Made by a program: the position numbers and the translations under genes
Shown here: positions 1 through 5,099 of the stretch, in pieces
How the letters are laid out: every line of letters begins with the position of its first letter
Numbering within the stretch: the stretch's first letter is position 1
Notes under the pieces: model-generated
The model's input: the letters and a program-made list of their open reading frames with translations, nothing else
Told to the model about the DNA's origin: nothing
Database searches by the model: none
NCBI GenBank assembly: GCA_024763405.1
Contig: JANTFQ010000192.1
Span: 1 to 5,099, forward strand
From: Calditrichaceae bacterium
Lineage (GTDB): Bacteria; Calditrichota; Calditrichia; Calditrichales; Calditrichaceae
Direction of reading: 5' to 3'
Length of the DNA stretch: 5,099 bases

Positions 1-437
1 GAAAGGAAACGGGTGTTGAATAAACCGCTGATGGGATCGTTTTGCAGGTGTCCTTCATAATAGACACTGGTTTGCGAAGGCATCAGGTGCAGGGCGGAAA
101 GATAACGCGGTTCACCCATTTCAAGGAAATCAAATATCTGAAAAAGCGGCTCATTACGGAAGGCGTCGGCAAAACCGTTGTAGGCAATATGAATATTATC
201 TTCATAGCGGTACACTGCGCTTGGAACGCTGACCCTGGTTGCGGCAAGATTGTACTGAACCGGTTCCATTGAAAAAGCAGGTTTACGTTTGTGGGGCTTT
301 TTTGCTTTTTGATTCGCTGCAAGTGAATCGGTTACAGTAGAGAGAGAGTCACTTCCAATGGAAAGGGATTCCGCCTCTTGTGCAAAGAGCGGCTGAGAAA
401 AAAGAAGAAGCACGAGTATAGAAAAAAGGTGTTTCAA
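1..437 (-). CDS. Exported protein, 5' part only; possibly TonB-plug-like outer-membrane protein
   Basis: Reading the minus strand from a TTG at 437-435 gives 145 codons without a stop, running off the left edge, so the C-terminus is missing. The first 19 residues form a good signal peptide: KH, then a Leu/Ile/Val/Phe core, ending LFA before QE, with cleavage likely after A19. Residues 22-45 are Ser/Thr/Ala-rich and are followed by a basic patch (KKPHKRKP, 46-53). Around residues 123-145 the pattern SVYYEGHLQNDPISG resembles the 'vyvDGvplNDP.sG' segment of TonB-receptor plug domains, but this is a short, unproven likeness. The TTG is chosen because no ATG or GTG occurs in frame between the upstream in-frame TAA (near position 500) and the signal peptide. 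A later in-frame GTG would destroy that peptide. The ribosome site is weak (CAGGCAG). Export is well supported; the function is not. Confidence 0.72.
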   Translation of the reverse strand, partial: MKHLFSILVLLLFSQPLFAQEAESLSIGSDSLSTVTDSLAANQKAKKPHKRKPAFSMEPVQYNLAATRVSVPSAVYRYEDNIHIAYNGFADAFRNEPLFQIFDFLEMGEPRYLSALHLMPSQTSVYYEGHLQNDPISGLFNTRFL

Positions 438-768
438 GAGTTCTGCCTGTTCAGTAAAACGGTTGGCTCTAATTTCAAAATAAATAGGAACAGAATCAAC
501 TGTTTAATATAGGTCTTTGCCGGATTAATTTGTATCTGTCTTTAAAGTACGGTTGTATTACTTTTAAGCTAAAACGCAGCAACGATTCAAATTATTGTCT
601 TAAGAAACATCTCTCCACAAAGTATCCACTTCGCGGTAACTCTTTCTTTTACAACAGACTAAGGAGAGGGTCAGAGCAAGGTTTTAGACGAAATTATAAT
701 TAATGTCCGTGATATCAATGTGAAGAGCGATGTCTGTTTTATAGGAACTTAAAACCAACCCACTTCTG

Positions 769-792
769 TACCCTGAGCGAAGTCGAAGGGTA
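769..792. repeat. REP-like CCCTGAGCGAAGTCGAAGGG dyad
   Basis: TACCCT (769-774) pairs with AGGGTA (787-792), enclosing GAGCGAAGTCGA. It forms the first internal hairpin of the composite element. The imperfect palindromic core is a recurrent intergenic motif type. Confidence 0.6.
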
Positions 793-795
793 ATC

Positions 796-820
796 TCCTC
801 CCTTTTTTGGGAAGGGAGGA
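796..820. repeat. Perfect 9-bp stem hairpin
   Basis: TCCTCCCTT (796-804) and AAGGGAGGA (812-820) are exact reverse complements around a 7-base TTTTGGG loop. A short A-run follows (821-824). On the minus strand this hairpin is preceded by T's, not followed by them. On the plus strand no T-tract follows. It is therefore not a convincing terminator in either direction. Confidence 0.7.
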
Positions 821-825
821 AAAAT

Positions 826-839
826 CCGCCGGCCGGCGG
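826..839. repeat. 14-bp perfect GC palindrome
   Basis: CCGCCGGCCGGCGG reads the same on both strands with no spacer, in an AT-rich intergenic region. The following GGAGGGGAGGG can also pair with the CCTCCC of the preceding hairpin, so the block has alternative folds. Confidence 0.75.
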
Positions 840-890
840 GAGGGGAGGGTTAGTTTGAAGAAAATTAAATAAATTTTAGATCATCACCAT

Positions 891-919
891 TTAATCGGAC
901 ACTATTGACAAATTATATT
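891..919 (+). promoter_or_regulatory. Possible promoter of the ferredoxin gene
   Basis: TTAATC (891-896), a 17-base spacer and TATATT (914-919) lie about 75 bases upstream of the ferredoxin start. A perfect TTGACA (905-910) overlaps this site but has no good -10 box at the usual distance; the best is AATACG at 929-934. Which of the two is used cannot be decided from sequence, and sigma-70 rules may not hold in this lineage. Confidence 0.3.
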
Positions 920-980
920 TAATAAAACAATACGAAATAATTGAGCAAAGAAAATTGTTTTACAAGATCGTTTCTTTAAA

Positions 981-987
981 AAAGGAG
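981..987 (+). promoter_or_regulatory. Ribosome binding site that sets the ferredoxin start
   Basis: AAAGGAG precedes two overlapping ATGs, at 991 and 995. The ATG at 995 lies 7 bases downstream and opens the ferredoxin frame. The ATG at 991 lies only 3 bases away and reads a different frame. The spacing favours 995. Confidence 0.8.
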
Positions 988-994
988 AAAATGA

Positions 995-1279
995 ATGCCA
1001 CATGTCATCACAAGCCCCTGTTCCGGTGTCTGCGATACTGCCTGTGCGGACGTCTGTCCGGTAGACTGTATCCATCCGGCCGAGGGCTATGATATAACTT
1101 CTGAAGAAGATTTGCAGAAGATGCGCACAAACGGGGAACAGCTTTATATTGATCCCAATGAGTGTATCGACTGCGGCGCCTGTTTACCGGAATGTCCGGT
1201 TGGCGCTATTTTCGAAGAAGAGGATGTACCGGAAGCGGATTTTGATTTTATTGCGAAAAACGCAGAGCGCTTCGCCTGA
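995..1279 (+). CDS. Dicluster (7Fe/8Fe) ferredoxin
   Basis: This 94-residue cytoplasmic electron carrier matches the Thermus/Azotobacter 7Fe-ferredoxin type, starting MPHVIT. The first half has cysteines at 9, 13, 17, 21 and 25 (CSGVCDTACADVCPVDC). The second half has C57, C60, C63 and C67 (CIDCGACLPECP). By analogy with the characterised 7Fe proteins, C21, C57, C60 and C63 bind the [4Fe-4S] cluster, and C9, C17 and C67 bind the other. C25 is probably not a ligand. C13 is unusual, since characterised relatives have a non-Cys residue there, and it could complete a second [4Fe-4S]. The stretch between the two motifs (28-50) is about 17 residues longer than in Azotobacter FdI. A strong RBS lies upstream and an intrinsic terminator directly downstream, so it is probably monocistronic. 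The redox partners are unknown. Confidence 0.95.
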   Translation: MPHVITSPCSGVCDTACADVCPVDCIHPAEGYDITSEEDLQKMRTNGEQLYIDPNECIDCGACLPECPVGAIFEEEDVPEADFDFIAKNAERFA

Positions 1280-1293
1280 GTAATCCGTTTCAC

Positions 1294-1322
1294 AAAAGGG
1301 GCGCGCTGGTCGCGCCCTTTTT
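1294..1322 (+). terminator. Intrinsic terminator after the ferredoxin
   Basis: GGGCGCG (1299-1305) pairs perfectly with CGCGCCC (1311-1317) around a CTGGT loop. The stem extends through a G-T pair and four A-T pairs into TTTTT (1318-1322), and more T's follow. It begins 15 bases after the stop codon. The A-run on the left arm could also make it work on the opposite strand. Confidence 0.92.
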
Positions 1323-1458
1323 ATATTTTTGCACTTCGGTATGCCAATCAATATAGCCAGGCTGCTGGTTTACTTGCCGGGATAATTGGAAATGCAGGGG
1401 TTACCTGATTTTTCATTTAACCATATTTCTATTTGCTTCTGCTAAAATTATCTTTACC

Positions 1459-1487
1459 TTAACCTCAAATCGAATGACCTGTATAAC
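1459..1487 (+). promoter_or_regulatory. Candidate promoter of the AGE-family gene
   Basis: TTAACC (1459-1464) and TATAAC (1482-1487) are separated by exactly 17 bases. The predicted transcript start near 1494 leaves a leader of about 24 bases that includes the GAGGG ribosome site at 1507-1511. The match is 4/6 and 5/6 to the sigma-70 boxes. Confidence 0.45.
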
Positions 1488-1517
1488 CACAAAAATCAAT
1501 TTGAACGAGGGAATTCA

Positions 1518-3323
1518 ATGCCTAAAACAAACCTGCTCTTAGTGATGTTTTTCCTGATTGCCACGAATCTTTCGGGACAATATCAGCCCACGGGTCTTTA
1601 TTTAACCGAGCCGGATCGGCTTCCTGCTTATGTGGATAGCTGCGCTCAGTTTTGGGTTGGCGTGGAAGATAAGACCAATGGTGGATTTTATATGGATGTG
1701 AACCGAGAGGGTCAGGTTTTTAATACCGCAACAAAGAATGTGGTTTCACAGTCCCGGGATGCCTATGGTTTTACCCGAGCCTTTATGTTGACAGGGAATG
1801 AAGAATATCTGGAATTAGCACACTCGGCATTGGGCTTTATGAATTCATATCTTTGGGATAAGCAATATGGCGGCTGGTTTAATCATTCTAATAGCAATGG
1901 AAGCTATCCAAGCACCGGTGAAAATAAATCCGCTTTCGATCAGCATTATGCTTTATTAGGTCTTATGGCAGATTACGAAGCCACAGGGGATACCAATAGT
2001 TGGAAGCAGATAGAAAAGGGACTTGAATTTAATGACCAGTATCTATGGGACTCCAGGTCGGATTATTTTGGTTATTATGACCAGGTTTCGCGAAACGGTT
2101 CCAACCCTGTTGCCAAAAGTTTTAACGCGACAGTAGATGCCATTACCACACATCTTTACAACTTGTACCTGTTAACCGGAGATGCAAAGTATTCTGACCG
2201 GCTTCTGGAATTAAAAGACAATATCTTCGATTATTTAGTAGCCAGTATGGGCGAACAGAAAATTGGATTTGCCGAACTTTATTTTTCCGATTGGGTAATC
2301 GATCCCTCGCAACAGCGAACGATTATGGGGCATGTCCTCAAAACAGCCTGGTGCCTGGCCCGCATTTACCGGATCGATCCGCAGCCGGAATACCTGGCCG
2401 CTGCTGAAAATTTAATTTTAGATGTGTGGAATAAAGGGTACGATCATGAATACGGTGGTCCGTATAAAGACTACGACCGGAGTACAGGTGAAATGTATAT
2501 GTATGGCGCCGTGGATACAGCAAAAGCCTGGTGGCAAATGGAACAGGCGGTTACTGCCGGACTTTTGATGTATGAAATTACAGGGGAAGACTGGTACCTG
2601 CAAATGGCAGATGAAAGTCTCGAGTTTTTCCGGAAATATTTTGTAGATCATCAATATGGTGAAGTCTTTGCCGATCGCTCCAGGATAGGTGGCCGGGTTT
2701 CCTACGGCGGCGGTTACTGGGATGAAAACAAGGGCAGTGGCTGGAAAGCAGCGTATCATTCAATCGAAACGGGGTACTATGCTTATCTTTACGGAAAACT
2801 TCTGTTAAAAAAAGAGCCAGCGACTCTTTATTACCGCTATAATGCGCTGCCTTACCCGAGGGAAATAAAAATGAATCCGCTCGCCATCAATTTCGAACGA
2901 CTGGTCATTCATGATGTAAAACACGCGGATACAAGTTATACTTTCTATGATCCGGATAGCCGGGTACTGACGCTTCCTGAGAATACATCCGGGGTATTTG
3001 CAGTTACCTATTTCTATGATTACCCACACGCTATTGCAACAAATCCTACAGGGACGCCTCAGCTGTTTCAATTAAATGGGAACTATCCAAACCCATTTAA
3101 TAGCTCCACCGTAATCTCTTTCACATTAAACCAGACGACGAAGGTACGATTGGATGTTTTTGATATCCGGGGAAGGCGCGTAAGTACGCTGGCAAATAGT
3201 ACTTTTAATGCCGGGAAACATCAGTTAAACTGGCAGGCGGATCAGGCGGGGTCAGGCATTTATTTTTACCGATTGTACGCTAACGGGCAAAATAAAACCG
3301 GCAAAATGACATTAATAAAATAA
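1518..3323 (+). CDS. Exported AGE-family (2-epimerase-like) protein with C-terminal sorting-type domain
   Basis: The 601-residue protein has three parts. Residues 1-20 are a signal peptide (hydrophobic core, then NLSG before QYQ). Residues ~28-432 resemble the (alpha/alpha)6 barrel of N-acylglucosamine 2-epimerases and cellobiose/mannobiose 2-epimerases. Repeated helical motifs such as RAFMLTGNEEYLELA, YLWDKQYGGWF and YEITGEDWYLQMA support this. The three family histidines appear to be present: H212 (TTHLYNLY), H272 (GHVLKTAW) and H414 (WKAAYH). The Glu normally three residues after the second His is K275. Residues ~515-601 form a FlgD/Por-tail-like module with NYPNPFN (522-528), DIRGR and SGIYFYRL, ending TGKMTLIK, typical of FCB-group sorting domains. 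Residues ~434-510 are a beta-rich linker I do not recognise. The likely role is extracellular or surface sugar epimerisation or isomerisation; the substrate is unknown. GAGGG precedes the ATG by 6 bases. The nearest neighbours lie 238 and 304 bp away. Confidence 0.85.
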   Translation: MPKTNLLLVMFFLIATNLSGQYQPTGLYLTEPDRLPAYVDSCAQFWVGVEDKTNGGFYMDVNREGQVFNTATKNVVSQSRDAYGFTRAFMLTGNEEYLELAHSALGFMNSYLWDKQYGGWFNHSNSNGSYPSTGENKSAFDQHYALLGLMADYEATGDTNSWKQIEKGLEFNDQYLWDSRSDYFGYYDQVSRNGSNPVAKSFNATVDAITTHLYNLYLLTGDAKYSDRLLELKDNIFDYLVASMGEQKIGFAELYFSDWVIDPSQQRTIMGHVLKTAWCLARIYRIDPQPEYLAAAENLILDVWNKGYDHEYGGPYKDYDRSTGEMYMYGAVDTAKAWWQMEQAVTAGLLMYEITGEDWYLQMADESLEFFRKYFVDHQYGEVFADRSRIGGRVSYGGGYWDENKGSGWKAAYHSIETGYYAYLYGKLLLKKEPATLYYRYNALPYPREIKMNPLAINFERLVIHDVKHADTSYTFYDPDSRVLTLPENTSGVFAVTYFYDYPHAIATNPTGTPQLFQLNGNYPNPFNSSTVISFTLNQTTKVRLDVFDIRGRRVSTLANSTFNAGKHQLNWQADQAGSGIYFYRLYANGQNKTGKMTLIK

Positions 3324-3349
3324 TTTTCTAATTGATTTTAAAATAGGTT

Positions 3350-3377
3350 GCTTCGAATAGAGAAGCTTCATTTTTTT
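3350..3377 (+). terminator. Weak terminator-like hairpin after the AGE-family gene
   Basis: GCTTC (3350-3354) pairs with GAAGC (3362-3366) around a 7-base loop, and TTCA plus seven T's follow. The stem is only 5 bp and the T-run starts 4 bases after it, so termination would be inefficient at best. Its position 27 bases after the stop codon fits. Confidence 0.4.
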
Positions 3378-3434
3378 ATTTTCCTTCTATATTTCCATAT
3401 CCATTTTATTCACAAGGATTTCTAAAATCATATT

Positions 3435-3456
3435 TCGTTAATCTGCAATCGTTAAT
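3435..3456. repeat. Short direct repeat TCGTTAAT
   Basis: TCGTTAAT occurs at 3435-3442 and 3449-3456, 14 bases apart, and an inverted AACGA follows at 3459-3463. Such spaced half-sites can bind a regulator, but the AT-rich background makes chance occurrence possible. Confidence 0.35.
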
Positions 3457-3505
3457 TAAACGAATCGGTTTTGTTTATCCGGGCAATCCGTGGCCAAAGT
3501 TTATA

Positions 3506-3524
3506 TTTTCCGGACAACGGAAAA
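3506..3524. repeat. Hairpin TTTTCCG/CGGAAAA
   Basis: A perfect 7-bp inverted repeat with a 5-base GACAA loop lies about 100 bases upstream of the mutase start. No T-tract follows, so it is not a terminator. It lies upstream of the candidate promoter at 3560-3588. Confidence 0.5.
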
Positions 3525-3559
3525 CATCACTCTGTTTCAGCAAAATCTCCTCGTCTCTC

Positions 3560-3597
3560 TTGTGTTTATGTGCGAAACGAATTATATTTTTCGTTTC
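3560..3597 (+). promoter_or_regulatory. Candidate promoter with palindrome over its -10 box
   Basis: TTGTGT (3560-3565), a 17-base spacer and TATATT (3583-3588) form a promoter-like site about 40 bases before the mutase start. The 8-bp inverted repeat GAAACGAA (3574-3581) / TTCGTTTC (3590-3597) brackets the -10 box exactly, as an operator would. The -35 match is poor (3/6), so this remains a candidate. Confidence 0.4.
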
Positions 3598-3616
3598 TGT
3601 CTACACGAATAATTCC

Positions 3617-3623
3617 GGGAGGG
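3617..3623 (+). promoter_or_regulatory. Ribosome binding site that sets the GTG start of the mutase
   Basis: GGGAGGG precedes ATGTG at 3626-3630. The ATG at 3626 opens a frame that stops after four codons. The overlapping GTG at 3628 opens the mutase frame at 5-base spacing from GGAGG. The in-frame ATG at 3640 is too far from the site. Confidence 0.75.
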
Positions 3624-3627
3624 AAAT

Positions 3628-4980
3628 GTGGCTTCATTGATGGTATCAATCTCCGGCATCCGCGGCGAAACAGGCAGTACGTTTACACCGGCGGTTATCG
3701 CAAAATATACGGCGGCTTTTGCAAAATATATGCAGGGCGGCAAAGTAATTCTCGGGCGCGATTCACGGGTTTCCGGTCCCTTTGTAACCGATTTGGTAAA
3801 AGGCGTTCTGGCGGCTTCCGGCTGTACCGTAATCGATATTGGTATTGTACCCACGCCCACTGTGCAGCTAGAAATTGAACATCACCAGGCGGCAGGGGGC
3901 ATTGCCATCACCGCCAGTCACAATCCCATTCAGTGGAACGGGTTAAAATTTATGGGGGGCGACGGACGCTTTTTGAATCCGGAAGAGGCTGCAACCGTGT
4001 ATGCTATGGCCGATAAAAACGAAACGGATTTTAAACCCTGGTCGGAACTGGGTTCGGTAACCGACGATCCGGGCGCCATCGATCGTCATATTCAAAAAGT
4101 AAAAGCAATTTCTTTTATTGATGTGGAGGCCATTCGCAAGCGCCGGTTTAAAGTGGTGGTGGATACGGTAAACGGGGCGGGCGGCATTATTATGCCGAAA
4201 CTGCTCGAAGAACTCGGCTGTGAAGTCATTGCCATTAATCAGGAAACAAACGGGAAATTTGCCCACACACCGGAACCGATTCCGGAAAATCTGGAACAAC
4301 TGAGTGCGGCGGTTAAAGAGCAGAAAGCCGATCTGGGTTTTGCCGTTGATCCGGATGTGGATCGCTGTGCCATCGTGGATAATACCGGTACGCCTATCGG
4401 CGAAGAGTACACGCTGGCCATTGCCGCCAAACTGGTTTTCAGCAAACAGATGGGACGTATGGCCGTGAATATGTCCACTTCCCGCGCTTCGGAAGATATT
4501 GCCAATTACAACAACTGTATGTTTGTACGCAGTAAGGTCGGCGAAATTAATGTGGCCGAAAAGATGAAGGAAATAGACGCGGTTCTCGGTGGGGAAGGAA
4601 ACGGCGGGGTGATTCTGCCGGAAGTGCATTTGGGACGCGATGCGCCGGTAGCAGCTGCTTTAACTCTGCAAATGCTGCTGGAATTCGGCGGCACCCTGCA
4701 GGAATTGCGCGCGGAACTGCCGCAGTACGCGATGGTGAAACTGAAAGTGAATATCGAGGGTCGTAATCCCGATGCAGTGCTGGAAGCAATGGCCGAAAAA
4801 TATAAAGAGATGCCGATTGATTTGCTGGACGGTGTGAAAATCGATTTTGAAAACAGTTGGGTGCATCTGCGTAAATCCAATACCGAGCCGATTGTACGTG
4901 TCATTTCCGAAGCGGCAACGGAAAAGGAAGCGCGGGAACTGGCCGAACGCTTTATGGATGAGATAAAAGCAAGCTTATAA
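3628..4980 (+). CDS. glmM: Phosphoglucosamine mutase / phosphohexomutase (GlmM type)
   Basis: This 450-residue alpha-D-phosphohexomutase probably converts glucosamine-6-phosphate to glucosamine-1-phosphate for UDP-GlcNAc, hence peptidoglycan and other envelope glycans, in the cytoplasm. All four family sites are present in order: the phosphoserine loop TASHNP with S97, the metal site DPDVDR with D241, D243 and D245, the sugar loop GEGNGG (322-327), and the phosphate-binding loop RKSNTEPIVR (415-424). The N-terminus MVSISGIRGE is typical. GEGNGG, rather than the GEQSGH of E. coli-type GlmM, places it with the archaeal/Bacteroidetes-type GlmM. Members of that group may also act on glucose or mannose phosphates, so the substrate is inferred. 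Length is usual for the family and no break is seen. It starts at GTG (see the ribosome site). It is a separate unit with its own leader, and no partner gene for UDP-GlcNAc synthesis lies in the window. Confidence 0.92.
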   Translation: MASLMVSISGIRGETGSTFTPAVIAKYTAAFAKYMQGGKVILGRDSRVSGPFVTDLVKGVLAASGCTVIDIGIVPTPTVQLEIEHHQAAGGIAITASHNPIQWNGLKFMGGDGRFLNPEEAATVYAMADKNETDFKPWSELGSVTDDPGAIDRHIQKVKAISFIDVEAIRKRRFKVVVDTVNGAGGIIMPKLLEELGCEVIAINQETNGKFAHTPEPIPENLEQLSAAVKEQKADLGFAVDPDVDRCAIVDNTGTPIGEEYTLAIAAKLVFSKQMGRMAVNMSTSRASEDIANYNNCMFVRSKVGEINVAEKMKEIDAVLGGEGNGGVILPEVHLGRDAPVAAALTLQMLLEFGGTLQELRAELPQYAMVKLKVNIEGRNPDAVLEAMAEKYKEMPIDLLDGVKIDFENSWVHLRKSNTEPIVRVISEAATEKEARELAERFMDEIKASL

Positions 4981-5099
4981 CAGGCGTTTCAGAAAGTATG
5001 GTTTCTAATTAAAATATTAAAATGAAATTTGAAAAATTACAATAAACAAGTATCAAATAACAAATAAACATAAAATTGTAAAATCAAAACAGTTACCCA
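4981..5099. other. A-rich noncoding tail with CAAATAA-like repeats
   Basis: The 119 bases after the mutase stop are strongly A-rich with loose repeats of the type ACAATAAACAAG and CAAATAAC/CAAATAAA (5039-5070). A weak dyad AGAAA/TTTCT (4991-5006) has no T-tract, so no terminator is called. No coding start is supported before the window ends. Confidence 0.5.

Larger units (their letters stand above)
748..860. repeat. Composite nested inverted-repeat element (REP/MITE-like)
   Basis: The outer arms CTTAAAACCAACCC (748-761) and GGGTTAGTTTGAAG (847-860) are inverted repeats matching at 12 of 14 positions. Between them lie three further dyads in tandem: TACCCT/AGGGTA (769-792), a 9-bp perfect stem (796-820) and a 14-bp perfect palindrome (826-839). 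The block is much richer in G+C than its flanks and contains no reading frame. Nested structure, small size and intergenic position fit a non-autonomous REP- or MITE-like element. The inner CCCTGAGCGAAGTCGAAGGG string is, from memory, a widely recurring intergenic motif in many bacteria. No clear target-site duplication is visible at the ends. Confidence 0.7.
438..994. other. Long intergenic region with composite repeat, no gene
   Basis: This 557-bp stretch lies between two divergently oriented genes and should hold the promoters of both. I find no credible coding sequence in it. It is AT-rich except for 748-860, where a GC-rich nested inverted repeat sits. A purine-rich run at 660-686 (GGAGAGGGTCAGAGCAAGG) resembles a degraded copy of the GGAGAGGGTCAGGGTGAGG type of intergenic repeat seen in many bacterial genomes; this is recollection, not a search result. 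Positions 600-660 show nothing I can name. Confidence 0.6.
3324..3627. other. Intergenic region with hairpins and repeats, leader of the mutase gene
   Basis: This 304-bp gap is AT-rich and noncoding. It holds a weak terminator-like hairpin (3350-3377), a direct repeat of TCGTTAAT at 3435-3442 and 3449-3456, and a 7-bp stem at 3506-3524. It also holds a promoter-like site overlapped by a palindrome (3560-3597) and the ribosome site of the mutase gene. The string AATCCGTGGCCAAA (3485-3498) resembles a fragment of an intergenic repeat I recall from other bacterial genomes, but a single copy here proves nothing. Confidence 0.55.

Noticed and set aside
42..322. Open frames on both strands (42-272 plus; 83-322 minus)
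   Set aside because: Both overlap the TTG-started exported protein in other frames. Neither has a signal peptide or a recognisable motif, and the TTG frame gives a clearly more protein-like sequence.
600..660. Possible short coding remnant on the minus strand
   Set aside because: Two frames are open for about 23 codons but neither has a start, a ribosome site or a recognisable family.
796..824. Hairpin 796-820 as a terminator for one of the flanking genes
   Set aside because: No gene ends nearby, since both neighbours start facing away from this region, and the plus strand has no T-tract after the stem.
905..910. Perfect TTGACA box as a firm promoter
   Set aside because: No -10 box better than 3/6 lies at 15-20 bases, so it is mentioned only as an alternative.
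2418..3071. Minus-strand frames inside the AGE-family gene
   Set aside because: They are antisense to a well-supported coding sequence and have Cys/His-rich translations typical of shadow frames.
3471..3878. 135-residue plus-strand frame starting upstream of the mutase
   Set aside because: It overlaps the mutase start in another frame, is Arg/Tyr-rich and lacks a ribosome site.
3943..4629. 228-residue minus-strand open frame
   Set aside because: It lies wholly antisense to the mutase, whose catalytic motifs are intact. The translation is low in recognisable patterns and has no ribosome site, so it is a shadow frame.
1..5099. CRISPR array, tRNA or rRNA gene, insertion sequence or defence system
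   Set aside because: No regularly spaced repeats, cloverleaf, rRNA-like segment or transposase/nuclease motif was seen. The genes are ordinary metabolic or exported functions.

Overview
The window looks like chromosomal DNA of a bacterium from the Fibrobacterota-Chlorobiota-Bacteroidota (FCB) assemblage, possibly a Calditrichota- or Ignavibacteria-like lineage. Three signs support this. A secreted enzyme ends in a C-terminal sorting-type module with an NYPNPFN motif. The phosphohexomutase is of the Bacteroidetes/archaeal GlmM type (GEGNGG sugar loop). The intergenic DNA carries REP-like GC-rich hairpins in an otherwise AT-rich background. The lineage assignment is inference; no marker gene such as rRNA is present.

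Layout. Positions 1-437 hold the 5' part of a minus-strand gene that starts at TTG and runs off the left edge. It encodes an exported protein with a possible TonB-plug-like segment. Positions 438-994 are noncoding and contain a 113-bp composite inverted-repeat element (748-860). A dicluster ferredoxin follows at 995-1279 and is closed by a strong intrinsic terminator (1294-1322). Next come a promoter-like site and a 601-residue exported AGE-family (N-acylglucosamine 2-epimerase / cellobiose 2-epimerase fold) protein at 1518-3323. After a 304-bp gap with hairpins and a promoter-like site overlapped by a palindrome, a GlmM-type phosphohexomutase lies at 3628-4980. The last 119 bases are A-rich and noncoding.

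Functional relations. The three plus-strand genes are separated by 238 and 304 bp and appear to have their own start signals, so they are probably single-gene transcription units rather than an operon. The ferredoxin is a cytoplasmic electron carrier, the epimerase-like protein is exported, and the mutase makes hexosamine-1-phosphate precursors for the cell envelope. The last two both act on sugars, but nothing shows that they share a pathway.

I found no mobile-element genes, CRISPR array, RNA gene or defence system. The points most worth a second look are the nested-hairpin repeat, the AGE-family enzyme with a Lys where a catalytic Glu is expected plus a sorting tail, the extra cysteine in the ferredoxin, and the leader of the mutase gene.
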